Source of the DNA: Cryptosporangium phraense
GTDB taxonomy: Bacteria > Actinomycetota > Actinomycetes > Mycobacteriales > Cryptosporangiaceae
DNA: 64,000 nt
NCBI RefSeq assembly: GCF_006912135.1
Contig: NZ_VIRS01000003.1
Span: 310,001-374,000 of the forward strand
Reading direction: 5' to 3'
The notes under the pieces were generated by a model that was not told the DNA's origin, did not search any database, and saw nothing but the letters and a program-made list of their open reading frames with translations. Positions 1 through 7,903 of this stretch are shown here, one piece after another. The translations under genes were made by a program, and so were the position numbers. How positions within the stretch are numbered: the first letter of the stretch is position 1; every line of letters begins with the position of its first letter.

Positions 1-320
1 CCCTGCACGACCGCGTTGGCCAACGCGGTGGACAGCCGCCCACGCGGCTCGGGCTCGGGCGGGCTCCCTAGCGGCTTACGGGTGATCCGGATCCAGTTGC
101 CGCCGGGGTCGATCACGCTGAAGCCGCTCACGCCGTCGGCGTTCGCCCGCGCCCGCGGACGGGTCATCCTCGGAGTGCCCGACACCAGCACTTTGCCGTA
201 CGCGGCCCGCATCCCGTCCGCGAACGCCCGGTGCATCCCTTCGAGATCGGACGTCAGGACCAGGCACGACCCGTACGACGCGGCCGGGTCGAACCCGGCC
301 AGCTCGAAGAAGTCGTCGGG
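1..320 (-). pseudogene. C-terminal part of a VOC (glyoxalase/bleomycin-resistance) protein, 5' end missing, runs off left edge
   Basis: On the minus strand the frame reads a typical second lobe of a bleomycin-resistance-like VOC protein: 'GFDPAASYGSCLVLTSDLEG', then 'MRAAYGKVLVSGTPRMTRPR', then 'VIDPGGNWIRITR'. VOC proteins bind or modify small molecules with a paired beta-alpha-beta-beta-beta fold. The N-terminal lobe that should precede 'FFELAGFDP' is absent: upstream the frame runs into the 3' end of the next hydrolase gene with no start codon that fits. The gene therefore looks 5'-truncated. The true 3' end lies outside the window. Confidence 0.6.
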
Positions 321-342
321 CTGGCCGGACCGTTCGGACGAG

Positions 343-879
343 TCACCCGGGCCAGCGGATCGCGTCCAGAAAGGTCTCGACCGCCACCACGATCCGGGCC
401 AGCACCTCCACGGACGCGGTCAGCGGGCCCGGGACGTAGAGCCCGTGATCGGCGTCCGGGATCTCCAGGACGTGCGGCGTCAGCCGCCGGGCCGCCGGAC
501 CGTCCCAGACGCGGTCGCCGGTGCCCCCGATCAGCAGGAACGGCGCGGTCGCGGCGGCCAGGGCCGACACCGCCCAGGGCTCGGTCAGCAACGGCGTCAG
601 CCACACCGCCGGCAGCCCCCGCTCGGCCGCCAGCGGCGCGGCCAGCGACCCGAGCGACTTCCCGATCAGCAGCGGCGTCCCGTCGACGGAGTCCAGCAGC
701 CCGGCGACCTCGCCGCGCACCCATTCGACCCGCTCGGCCCCGAGCGAGACCGGCGGCGATCCGGCCCACGAGTGCCGGTGCACGGTCGCCCCCCGCCGCG
801 CCGCGACGTCGCCCGCGTACATCAACGTCGGCGCGCCGGGCCCGAACAACCGCCCCGGGATCACCACCGCGTCCGCCAC
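343..879 (-). CDS. Small alpha/beta hydrolase
   Basis: 178 residues from a GTG start ('VADAVVIPGRLFGPG'). An in-frame ATG further up would overlap the divergent gene. The nucleophile elbow reads 'LLIGKSLGS', a later strand carries 'FLLIGGTGDRVWD' with the likely acid, and 'IPDADHGL' supplies the histidine. The order fits a compact serine hydrolase of about 180-200 residues, but the substrate cannot be told. It is divergent from the gene at 917 with about 37 bp between the starts, so the two promoters must be close or overlapping. Confidence 0.75.
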   Translation of the reverse strand: MADAVVIPGRLFGPGAPTLMYAGDVAARRGATVHRHSWAGSPPVSLGAERVEWVRGEVAGLLDSVDGTPLLIGKSLGSLAAPLAAERGLPAVWLTPLLTEPWAVSALAAATAPFLLIGGTGDRVWDGPAARRLTPHVLEIPDADHGLYVPGPLTASVEVLARIVVAVETFLDAIRWPG

Positions 880-916
880 GCGGCCGACGCTACGCCCGCC
901 ACCTAGGGTGGCCCCC

Positions 917-1444
917 ATGACCGCGGAGATTTGGACGCTCACCGGACCGGCGCGGTACGACGCCTACCTGGCGCTGATGGAGCCGACGTCCTGGGACCCG
1001 GACGCGTGGGACGAGGTCGTCGCCCACCTCGACGACCCCGACCACCACAACCGCTCGCTCGCCGCCCAGTGGCTGTGCAATCTGGCCTCGCAGGACGCGA
1101 GCGGCCGGATCGAAACCGATCTCGACGCGCTGATGGCGGTCACCCGGGATCCGAGATTCGTCACCGCCCGGCACGCCCTGCAGTCGCTCTGGAAGATCGG
1201 CCTCGGCGGCGCCGGGCAACGCCGGCTGATCCTCGAGCGGATCGACGGTCGCTTCCGGGAGAGCGCCGGGGAGAAGAACGGCACGCTGATCCGCAGCGAC
1301 CTCGTCGAGAGCCTCCGCCGCCTGTTCGACGCCACCGCCGACCCGGACGTCGAGGCCACCGCCCGGGCCCTCGTCGAGTGCGAGCCCGACCCCAAGTACC
1401 AGCGCAAACTCCGGAAGCTGCTAGAAGTCGGTCGACGCGGCTAG
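917..1444 (+). CDS. Hypothetical protein, helical repeat (HEAT-like)
   Basis: 175 residues starting at ATG after 'cctagggtggcccccc'-type sequence, a weak ribosome site. The product is acidic at the N terminus ('WTLTGPARYDAYLALMEPT') and then mostly helical with amphipathic repeats such as 'HNRSLAAQWLCNLAS' and 'TARHALQSLWKIGLGG', which resemble HEAT/armadillo scaffolds. It has no signal peptide or membrane segment. Such proteins usually bind other proteins; no partner is evident here. Family assignment is by appearance only. Confidence 0.6.
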   Translation: MTAEIWTLTGPARYDAYLALMEPTSWDPDAWDEVVAHLDDPDHHNRSLAAQWLCNLASQDASGRIETDLDALMAVTRDPRFVTARHALQSLWKIGLGGAGQRRLILERIDGRFRESAGEKNGTLIRSDLVESLRRLFDATADPDVEATARALVECEPDPKYQRKLRKLLEVGRRG

Positions 1445-1499
1445 GCCTTGCTGGGCGCGCAGCGCGGTGAGGCGGTCAGGGCCACTCTCGCCCCGGCTA

Positions 1500-1655
1500 T
1501 CGTCGAAGATCGTGGCCGCGAACAGCACCACCACCCACCTGCACCCCGCGTACGTCCACGGGCGCCACCTCGACGCGCTCGCGGCCAACCCGATGGCCCG
1601 GGCGCGCTCCCGGTCCGCCGAGGCGCTCGCCCACCTGGCCACGGTCGCGGTATGA
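1500..1655 (+). pseudogene. Possible 3' end of an unidentified gene upstream of the GH76 gene
   Basis: A plus-strand frame reads 'IVAANSTTTHLHPAYVHGRH' and ends '...ALAHLATVAV' with a TGA that overlaps the next gene's ATG (ATGA), the usual sign of translational coupling. No credible start lies upstream, because the frame soon meets a minus-strand frame ending 'TALRAQQGLAASTDF' with its stop at 1421. The segment looks like two gene tails joined head to head near 1500-1510. The family is not recognised. Confidence 0.3.
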
Positions 1656-2614
1656 CCTGGCCCGAGCGCGCGGCCGCCGCGCACGCGGTGCTGCTGCACC
1701 GCTTCGGCCGCCGCGGCGGCCTCTTCCGGCTCTCCGACCCGCCGTTGCCCGGCGACCGGTGGCGCCTCGGCTACTGGTGGCAGGCCCAGGCTCTGGACGC
1801 TCTGGTGGACGCCCAGCAGCGCGCGCCGTCCGCGGCCGGGACGCATCGGATCCGGGCGTTCGTGGCCGCCCTGTACGCGGTGCGCGGCGGCCGTCTGGTC
1901 AACGACTACTACGACGACGTGGCCTGGATGGCGCTCGCGCTGTTACGCGCCGGCCACCCCCGCACGGCCCGTCGGCTGTGGCGGCACCTGCAGTCCGGCT
2001 GGAGCGACGTCCACGGCGGCGGTATCTGCTGGTCACGCGGGCAGCCGGACTACAAGAACGTGCCGGCCAACGGCCCGTGCGCGATCCTGGCCGCCCGGCT
2101 GTACCGCCACGACGGCGACCCGGCCGACCTCGACTGGGCCCGCCGGATCGTCGCCTGGATCGACGACACGCTGGTCGACCACCGCACCGGCCTGGTCGCC
2201 GACGGCATCGGCCGCCGGGGCGACGACCATATCGACGCCGACTGGCTGTTCACCTACACCCACGGCGTGGTGATCGGCGCCCACGACGAGCTGTTCGCGC
2301 TCACCGGCGACGCCCACCACGCCGAGCGGGCCGCGGCCACCGTCCGCGCGGTCGAGACGCACCTGGCCCCGGACGGGATCCTCCCCGACGAGGGGGACGG
2401 CGACGGGGCGATGTTCCGCGGAATCCTGGCCCGCTACCTCGCCCCGCGCGAACTGCCTCTGTTGCGACGTTCCGCGGAACAGACCTGGGCGCACCGGGAC
2501 ACCGAGGGCCGGTTCGGCCCGACCCTGGCCGCGCACCTGTCCGGGCTGTCCCTCTGTGAACAGCTGGCCCGGTTCTCCCAAAATTCACAGCCCCCTGGCG
2601 CCCACCGCCCGTAA
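1652..2614 (+). CDS. Glycoside hydrolase family 76-like protein (alpha-1,6-mannanase type)
   Basis: 320 residues. GH76 enzymes cut alpha-1,6-linked mannan in an (alpha/alpha)6 barrel with a paired aspartate. Family-like blocks are 'LVNDYYDDVAWMALALLRAG' (the D-D pair), 'GGGICWSRGQPDYKNVPANG', 'DWLFTYTHGVVIGAHDELFA' and 'GAMFRGILARYLAP'. There is no signal peptide, so it may act inside the cell or on imported oligosaccharide. The ATG at 1652 overlaps the stop of the upstream fragment. A downstream convergent partner is absent; the haloperoxidase-like gene follows in the same direction after 45 bp. Confidence 0.8.
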   Translation: MTWPERAAAAHAVLLHRFGRRGGLFRLSDPPLPGDRWRLGYWWQAQALDALVDAQQRAPSAAGTHRIRAFVAALYAVRGGRLVNDYYDDVAWMALALLRAGHPRTARRLWRHLQSGWSDVHGGGICWSRGQPDYKNVPANGPCAILAARLYRHDGDPADLDWARRIVAWIDDTLVDHRTGLVADGIGRRGDDHIDADWLFTYTHGVVIGAHDELFALTGDAHHAERAAATVRAVETHLAPDGILPDEGDGDGAMFRGILARYLAPRELPLLRRSAEQTWAHRDTEGRFGPTLAAHLSGLSLCEQLARFSQNSQPPGAHRP

Positions 2615-2659
2615 ACCCAGGTTACGGTCACGGAGGCTTTAACGATCCAGGAGGCACCA

Positions 2660-3484
2660 ATGGGCACAATCACCACCGACGACGGTACCGAGATCTTCTT
2701 CAAGGACTGGGGCACCGGGCAGCCGATCGTCTTCAGCCACGGCTGGCCGCTGTCGTCCGACGACTGGGACGCCCAGCTCATGTTCTTCCTGTCGCACGGC
2801 TACCGGGTCATCGCCCACGACCGGCGCGGCCACGGACGCTCGACGCAGACCAGCGACGGCCACGACATGGACCACTACGCCGACGACCTGGCCGCGCTGA
2901 CCGCGCACCTCGAGCTGCGCGACGCGATCCACGTCGGGCACTCGACCGGCGGCGGCGAGGTCGTCCACTACATCGCCCGGCACGGTGAGGAGCGGGTCGC
3001 GCGGGCGGTGCTGATCAGCGCGGTACCGCCGATCATGGTGCAGACCGAGTCGAACCCGGGCGGCCTGCCCAAGAGCGTGTTCGACGACATCCAGACCCAG
3101 GTCGCCACCCGGCGCTCGCAGTTCTACCGCGACCTCCCGTCGACCGCGTTCTACGGCTTCAACCGTGAGGGCGTGGAGCCGATCGAGGCCGTCATCCAGA
3201 ACTGGTGGCGCCAGGGCATGATGGGCGGCGCGAAGGCCCACTACGACGGCGTCGTCGCGTTCTCGCAGACCGACTTCACCGAGGACCTGAAGAAGATCAC
3301 GGTGCCCGCGCTGGTCATGCACGGCGACGACGACCAGGTCGTGCCGTACGCCGACTCGGGCCCGCTCTCGGCCGAGCTCCTGCAGAACGGCACGCTCAAG
3401 ACCTACGCGGGCTTCCCGCACGGCATGCCGACCACCCAGGCCGAGACGATCAACGCGGACCTGCTGGAGTGGCTCCAGTCCTAG
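2660..3484 (+). CDS. Cofactor-free haloperoxidase/perhydrolase-type alpha/beta hydrolase
   Basis: 274 residues, the normal size for the non-haem chloroperoxidase family. These serine hydrolases act as esterases and can form peracids. The triad is visible: Ser95 in 'VGHSTGGGE', Asp225 in 'MHGDDDQVVP', His254 in 'GFPHGMP'. The N terminus 'MGTITTDDGTEIFFKDWG' is typical. A strong ribosome site ('aggaggcacca') precedes ATG. No signal peptide, so cytosolic. Its 3' end overlaps the convergent peroxiredoxin-like fragment by 35 bp. Confidence 0.88.
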   Translation: MGTITTDDGTEIFFKDWGTGQPIVFSHGWPLSSDDWDAQLMFFLSHGYRVIAHDRRGHGRSTQTSDGHDMDHYADDLAALTAHLELRDAIHVGHSTGGGEVVHYIARHGEERVARAVLISAVPPIMVQTESNPGGLPKSVFDDIQTQVATRRSQFYRDLPSTAFYGFNREGVEPIEAVIQNWWRQGMMGGAKAHYDGVVAFSQTDFTEDLKKITVPALVMHGDDDQVVPYADSGPLSAELLQNGTLKTYAGFPHGMPTTQAETINADLLEWLQS

Positions 3485-3926
3485 CCTGGGCCAGGATCTC
3501 GTCGACGCTCCACTGGTCGTAGGCGTGCTCGCCGTGCTTCTCGGCGACGACCGTGCCGTCGGGCGCGATGAGGAAATCCGCGGGTAGACCCAGACGCCCG
3601 CCGGGCTGTGAGCGGCTCGGCGGGCGTTCGCGATCCCGCGCCACCGCGATCGCGCTGCGGAACACCGCGAGCGCGATCACCGGCCACACCCGCGAGTTCA
3701 GCAGCGCGCCCCGGCCGGATTCGACCCCGAACTCCCGGTACAGCCGCTTGCCCGGGTCGGCCACGACCGCGAACGGCAGGTCCGCGGCGTGCTCGCGCAG
3801 CTCGTCGGCCGGCGAGTGGAAGACCACGACTTCTTCGACGCCTCCGGCGACCAGCTCGCCGTGCCGCTGGACGACCGTCCGCAAATGGAGATTGCAGACG
3901 GGGCAGCCGGCGAACCGGCGGAACTG
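3450..3926 (-). pseudogene. Peroxiredoxin-like (AhpC/TSA fold) gene, 5' end missing
   Basis: The minus-strand frame gives most of a thioredoxin-fold peroxiredoxin-like protein: 'QFRRFAGCPVCNLHLRTVV' with the CxxC pair, 'VVVFHSPADELREHAADLPF', and 'RLGLPADFLIAPDGTVVAEK'. Family members have about 45 more residues before 'QFRRFAGCPVC', including the first strand and helix. Here homology stops at codon Q (about 3926) and is followed directly by the coding start of the oppositely oriented TetR gene. Promoter and start of this gene are therefore missing. If expressed at all it would need a start inside the TetR gene. Confidence 0.65.
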
Positions 3927-4538
3927 TCGCTCACCACCGACCAGCTCGCTGCCGCCGCGCTCGCGGTCGTCGATCGGAGCGGGCTGGCGGGGCTGTCGAT
4001 GCGCACGGTCGGGGGCGAGCTCGGGATGAGCACGATGGGGCTGTACCGGTACGTCGCCGACCGGGACGAGCTCGAGCGGCTCGTCGTCGACCGCGTGTTC
4101 GACGCGGTCGACGTCCGACCTCCGGCCGAGGGACCGTGGGAGCGCCAGGTCGAAGACCTGGTCGGGCGGGTGCGGAACGCGTTCGCCGAACATCCGGCGG
4201 TGGTCGCGCTGACGCTGGTCCACCGGCACCGCTCCCCGGGCGCGCTGCGCTGGGCCGAGACGCTGCTGGCGGTCCTGAGCGACGCCGGATTCACCGACCG
4301 GGAGCGGCTGATCGCGCTGCGGGCGCTGTTCAGCTACCTGGTCGGCGCGCTGCAGCTCGAACACCTCGGGCCGCTCGCCGGCGCCGGCACCCGTGAGCTG
4401 GCCGGTCTGCCGCCGGACGAGTTCCCGCACACCACGGCCAACGCCCGCTACGCACAGGGCGTCACCGCGGACGAGGAGTTCACCGAGGGCCTCCGTATGC
4501 TCCTGCGGGGTTTGTCACCGACCCCGAGGGACCCATGA
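3885..4538 (+). CDS. TetR-family regulator with C-terminal TetR_C domain, probably 5'-altered
   Basis: 217 residues from ATG 3885. The HTH is clear: 'LTTDQLAAAALAVVDRSGLA', 'LSMRTVGGELGMSTMGLYRY', 'VADRDELERLVVDRVF'. The C-terminal half is a TetR_C-type ligand domain ending near 'GLRMLLRGLSPTPRDP'. The first 14 or so residues ('MEIADGAAGEP...') are not TetR-like: they are antisense of the peroxiredoxin fragment, and no ribosome site precedes the ATG. The natural start and the shared divergent promoter seem to have been lost. The stop overlaps the next start (ATGA), so it was coupled to the DUF1345 gene. Confidence 0.7.
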   Translation: MEIADGAAGEPAELSLTTDQLAAAALAVVDRSGLAGLSMRTVGGELGMSTMGLYRYVADRDELERLVVDRVFDAVDVRPPAEGPWERQVEDLVGRVRNAFAEHPAVVALTLVHRHRSPGALRWAETLLAVLSDAGFTDRERLIALRALFSYLVGALQLEHLGPLAGAGTRELAGLPPDEFPHTTANARYAQGVTADEEFTEGLRMLLRGLSPTPRDP

Positions 4539-5025
4539 CCAGCAAGGCGACGTTCTTCCTCTCGCGCACGATCGAGACGGCGACGACCACACGATCTGGC
4601 TCAGCCGCGGCCTCGGCGGCCGCACCGGCCTGGCCTTCACGATCTTCACCAGCATCGTCGGCATTGGGGCCGGGTTCCAGATCGTGCTGAGCACCAACGC
4701 CGACTCGAAACTGCTGGCCGAGGTCGTCGGGTTGCCCTGCGTGCTGCTGGCCTGGGGGATCCTGCACTTCGGCTACGCCGAGCGCTACGCCAAGACCTTC
4801 TACGCCGCCGATCCGGACGACCCGCCACTGGCGTTCCCGAACATCGACAAGCCGACGTACGTCGAGTTCGCGTACTTCTCGTTCACGCTCGGCACGACGT
4901 TCTCGGTGTCGGACGTCGAGACCCGGACCAGCGAGATCCGGCTGCAGGTCTTGTCGCACAGCATCCTGTCGTTCCTCTACAACACCGCGACGATCGGCAT
5001 CGCGGTCAGCGTCCTGACCAGCTGA
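4535..5025 (+). pseudogene. DUF1345 membrane protein gene with internal deletion and frameshift
   Basis: A good start ('gaggg' then ATG at 4535, overlapping the TetR stop) opens 'MTSKATFFLSRTIET', but within about 15 codons the family sequence continues in another frame: 'DDHTIWLSRGLGG', then 'YVEFAYFSFTLGTTFSVSDV' and 'LQVLSHSILSFLYNTATIGI'. These are the conserved late membrane segments of DUF1345 proteins, normally about 210-230 residues. Roughly the first two or three membrane helices are missing. The reading is a deletion that also shifted the frame near 4570-4590. Confidence 0.6.
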
Positions 5026-5060
5026 CGACAACCGGGCCCGGTGCGGGACGGGAGCGCGGG

Positions 5061-5087
5061 GCCGGGGTCGCTGCAGACGACCCCGGC
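5061..5087. terminator. Hairpin terminator
   Basis: A perfect 10-bp inverted repeat (GCCGGGGTCG / CGACCCCGGC) with a 7-nt loop lies 36 bp after the DUF1345 stop. There is no U-tract, as usual for high-GC actinomycetes. It probably ends the TetR-DUF1345 transcript. Confidence 0.55.
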
Positions 5088-5105
5088 GCAACCGACTAGT
5101 GGGGC

Positions 5106-5396
5106 ATGACCCAGGTATCCAGCATCACGACGGCGGCGGCGCCGCAGGCGGTAGCGGCGCCGTTGGCGTCGCTCGCCGACAAGCCGTTCGCCTACGTGCT
5201 GCGCGGCCTGGTCGAGGCCCAGCTGCCCCGCCCGACGGCCGCGGCTGAGCGGCCGGAGCGGCCCGGGCCCGTCGTCGACTCCGGCGCCCCGACGGCCGTC
5301 GTGACCAAGCACGGGCCGGTCACGCTGGGCGCGTTCGCCCTCTGGCACCGGTTCGCGAACGCGTCCCCGTTCGGCGAGGGCGCGTCAGCCGGCTGA
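5106..5396 (+). CDS. Small hypothetical protein
   Basis: 96 residues, alanine- and proline-rich, beginning 'MTQVSSITTAAAPQAVAAPL'. The middle is low complexity ('AERPERPGPVV'). The C terminus 'TLGAFALWHRFANASPFGEG' could form a short helix. No family recognised. It starts 18 bp after the hairpin at 5061-5087, so its own promoter would have to overlap that hairpin. It overlaps the 3' end of the LLM gene by 12 bp. Codon use fits coding DNA but evidence is modest. Confidence 0.45.
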   Translation: MTQVSSITTAAAPQAVAAPLASLADKPFAYVLRGLVEAQLPRPTAAAERPERPGPVVDSGAPTAVVTKHGPVTLGAFALWHRFANASPFGEGASAG

Positions 5397-6239
5397 CGGC
5401 GTGATGATCTCGTCGGCCACCCAGCGGGCGACGCCCTCGGGGTAGGGCGGGGACACGCTCAGCACCACGTGCCGGAAACCGGCGTCCAGCGCCGCACCGA
5501 TCGCGCGTCGCGTCGCGTCCGCCTGGTCGTAGGAGACGCCGAGGTGGATCGACCGGACGATCGACGCGGGGTCGCGGCCGATCTCGGCGCAGTAGGCGTC
5601 GAGCATCGCGCTGCGTTCGACGACGTCGGCGAGGTCACCACCGGGGATGTTCCACACGTCGGCGTGCTCGGCGACGACGCGCAGCGTCGCCTTCGCCCGG
5701 CCGCCGATCACGATCGGCGGGTGGGGACGCTGGACCGGCTGCGGCCGCTGGAACGCACCCTTCAGGTCGCCGGAGTCGAACGGCTCGGCCGAGGTCCAGA
5801 TCCGCTTGATCGCGGTCAGCGCCTCCGCGAGGTTCGCGGTCGCGGTGGCCGCGTCGTCGTACGGCAGGCCGAGGCCGTCGTACTCCCGGCGCGCGATCGG
5901 CATGCTCGGACGGGATCCGACGCCGATCCCGAAGTCCAGCCGCCCGTTCGAGACGACGTCGACGGTCGTGGCGATCTTGGCCAGCACCGCCGGGGGCCGG
6001 AACCGGTTGCTCGTGACGAGCAGGCCGAGCCGGAGCCGCTCGGTGCGGGCGGCGAGCGCCGAGAGCAGCGTCCAGCCCTCGAGGATCGGGCCGTCCGGAG
6101 GGCCGCCGATCGGCATGAAGTGGTCGAACAGCCAGGCGTGCTCGATCGCCGGCAGCGCGTCCGCCTCCTCCCAGACGCGGAGGATGTCGGCGTAGCCGAC
6201 CTGCATGGGTGCGGTCATGAGACCGATGCTGGGGTTCAC
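5385..6239 (-). CDS. LLM-class flavin/F420-dependent oxidoreductase
   Basis: 284 residues from a GTG start. Luciferase-like (beta/alpha)8 monooxygenase or F420-dependent reductase. Typical blocks: 'HAWLFDHFMPIGG', 'TERLRLGLLVTSNRFRPPA', 'VVSNGRLDFGIGVGSRPSM', 'HPPIVIGGRAKATLRVVAEH'. The GTG overlaps the TGA of the upstream aldo/keto reductase (GTGA), so the two redox enzymes are translationally coupled. Both should be controlled from the operator at 7275-7313. The substrate is unknown; F420 rather than FMN use is inferred from similar actinobacterial proteins. Confidence 0.87.
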   Translation of the reverse strand: MNPSIGLMTAPMQVGYADILRVWEEADALPAIEHAWLFDHFMPIGGPPDGPILEGWTLLSALAARTERLRLGLLVTSNRFRPPAVLAKIATTVDVVSNGRLDFGIGVGSRPSMPIARREYDGLGLPYDDAATATANLAEALTAIKRIWTSAEPFDSGDLKGAFQRPQPVQRPHPPIVIGGRAKATLRVVAEHADVWNIPGGDLADVVERSAMLDAYCAEIGRDPASIVRSIHLGVSYDQADATRRAIGAALDAGFRHVVLSVSPPYPEGVARWVADEIITPSAG

Positions 6240-7258
6240 GGGCGCCGCCGCAGGGCCGGGTCGAGGAGCGCGGGCGGGGTCGCGAACTTCTCGTCCGGGG
6301 CCAGGTCGAGGCCGGGGGCGACGATCGCGTCGATCGCGTCGAGGACGTCCGGGCCGAGCACCGTGTCGGCGGCCTCCAGCTGACCGCGCAGGTGCTCGAG
6401 CGTGCGCGGGCCGACGATCGCCGAGGTGACGCCGGGGTGCGCGGTGACGAACCCGAGCGCGAGCTGGACCATCGTGAGGCCGGCCTGCTCGGCGACCTTG
6501 GCGAGCTGCTCGACGGCGTCGAGGCGGCGCTGGTTGGCCGGGATGCTCGTGTCGAACCGCTGGGGCATCACGGAGGCGCGGTACGTGTCGGCGTTCTGGC
6601 CGGCGCGGATCGCGCCGGAGAGCCAGCCGGAGGCGAGCGGGCTCCAGACCAGCACGCCCATTCCGTACTCGCTCGTCACGGGGAGTACGTCGGCCTCGAT
6701 TCCGCGCTGCAGGATCGAGTAGCTGGGCTGTTCGGTGGCGTACTTCCGGAGGCCGTTCTCCGTGGCCGCGTGGTGGGCCTGGACGATGCGGTAGGCCGGG
6801 AACGTCGAGGACCCGAAGTAGCGGATCTTGCCCGCGCGCTGCAGGTCGGTGAGCGCCGAGAGGGTCTCCTCGTCGCTGGTCGTGGGGTCCCAGCGGTGGA
6901 TCTGGTAGAGGTCGACGTGGTCGGTGCCGAGCCGTTTCAGGCTGTCGTCGAGGGCGGTGTAGAGCCAGCGGCGGGAGCTGCCGCGGTGGTTGCGCTCGTC
7001 GCCCATCGGCTCGTTGGCCTTGGTGGCCAGCACGATGTCGTCGCGGCGGCCCTTGATGGCCCGGCCGACCATCTCCTCCGACTGGCCCTGGCTGTACATG
7101 TCCGCGGTGTCGATGAGGTTGATGCCGGCGTCGAGGGCGGCGTCGACGATCGCGGTGGCGTCCTCCTGGGTGGTGCGTCCGATCGCGCCGAAGTTCATCG
7201 TGCCCAGCACGAGCGTGCTGACCTGCGTCCCGGTCCGTCCCAGCGTGCGGTACTGCAT
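6236..7258 (-). CDS. Aldo/keto reductase
   Basis: 340 residues. NADPH-dependent carbonyl reductase of the (beta/alpha)8 AKR superfamily. It shows 'DTADMYSQGQSEE' (catalytic Asp/Tyr), 'DIVLATKAN' (Lys), 'VDLYQIHRWDP' (His), 'YATEQPSYSILQRGIE', 'VLVWSPLASGWLSG' and 'TSAIVGPRTLEHL' for cofactor binding. The start is ATG 7258, chosen for the ribosome site 'aaggagtacggc'. It is the first gene of the AKR-LLM operon, divergent from the TetR gene and next to two matched palindromes. Confidence 0.9.
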   Translation of the reverse strand: MQYRTLGRTGTQVSTLVLGTMNFGAIGRTTQEDATAIVDAALDAGINLIDTADMYSQGQSEEMVGRAIKGRRDDIVLATKANEPMGDERNHRGSSRRWLYTALDDSLKRLGTDHVDLYQIHRWDPTTSDEETLSALTDLQRAGKIRYFGSSTFPAYRIVQAHHAATENGLRKYATEQPSYSILQRGIEADVLPVTSEYGMGVLVWSPLASGWLSGAIRAGQNADTYRASVMPQRFDTSIPANQRRLDAVEQLAKVAEQAGLTMVQLALGFVTAHPGVTSAIVGPRTLEHLRGQLEAADTVLGPDVLDAIDAIVAPGLDLAPDEKFATPPALLDPALRRRP

Positions 7259-7274
7259 GCCGTACTCCTTAAGT

Positions 7275-7313
7275 GGAACCTTGTTCCGCCTAACGTAGCG
7301 GAACATTGTTCCG
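7275..7313. promoter_or_regulatory. Two tandem palindromic TetR-type operators between divergent operons
   Basis: Site 1 is GGAAC-CTT-GTTCC (7275-7287). Site 2 is CGGAAC-ATT-GTTCCG (7299-7313). The centres are 25 bp apart. They fill the 75-bp gap between the AKR start (7258) and the TetR start (7334). The likely reader is the adjacent TetR protein, repressing both directions until its ligand appears. Confidence 0.8.
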
Positions 7314-7333
7314 GTTGCCAGGGGTAGGGCAGA

Positions 7334-7903
7334 ATGGCGGGCATGGCAGCACCGACGAGGCGGGCCGACGCCCAGCGCAACGCGAAGGCGCTGCTCGACG
7401 CGGCCGCGGCCGAGTTCGTCCGCTCGGGCGTCGAGGCGCCGGTGCGCGACATCGCCGCGCGGGCCGGCGTCGGAGTGGGCACGTTCTACCGGCACTTCCC
7501 GACGCGCGCCGACCTGATCGTCGCGGTCTACCGGCACCAGGTCGAGGAGTGCGTGGCGGCCGGCCCGGCGCTGCTCGCGAGCGAGTCGTCGCCGTTCGTG
7601 GCGCTCGAACGTTGGGTCGGGCTGTTCGTCGACTTCCTGGTCACCAAGCACGGGCTGGCCGCCGCGCTACGCTCGGACGACGCCCAGTTCGAGGCGCTGC
7701 ACACGTACTTCCTGGACCGGCTGGTGCCGGTGCTGACGGGACTGTTCGAGGCCGCGGTGTCGGCCGGGGAGGTCCGGGGGGACGTCGACCCGTTCGCGTT
7801 CATGTTCGGGGTCGGGAACCTGTGCGCGGGCGAGGGCATGGATCCCCGGTACGACGCCCGCCAGCTGGTCGGGCTGTTGATCACGGGCCTGCGCGTCCGA
7901 TGA
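7334..7903 (+). CDS. TetR-family repressor (SbtR-like C-terminal domain)
   Basis: 189 residues. HTH: 'RRADAQRNAKALLDAAAAEF', 'VRDIAARAGVGVGTFYRHFP', 'TRADLIVAVYRHQVEEC'. The ligand domain has the short form seen in SbtR-like regulators. Start chosen at ATG 7334 behind 'aggggtaggg'; ATG 7343 is an alternative. It is coupled to the FAD monooxygenase by an ATGA overlap. Placement beside the GGAAC-N3-GTTCC sites implies autoregulation and control of the divergent AKR-LLM pair. Confidence 0.9.
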   Translation: MAGMAAPTRRADAQRNAKALLDAAAAEFVRSGVEAPVRDIAARAGVGVGTFYRHFPTRADLIVAVYRHQVEECVAAGPALLASESSPFVALERWVGLFVDFLVTKHGLAAALRSDDAQFEALHTYFLDRLVPVLTGLFEAAVSAGEVRGDVDPFAFMFGVGNLCAGEGMDPRYDARQLVGLLITGLRVR

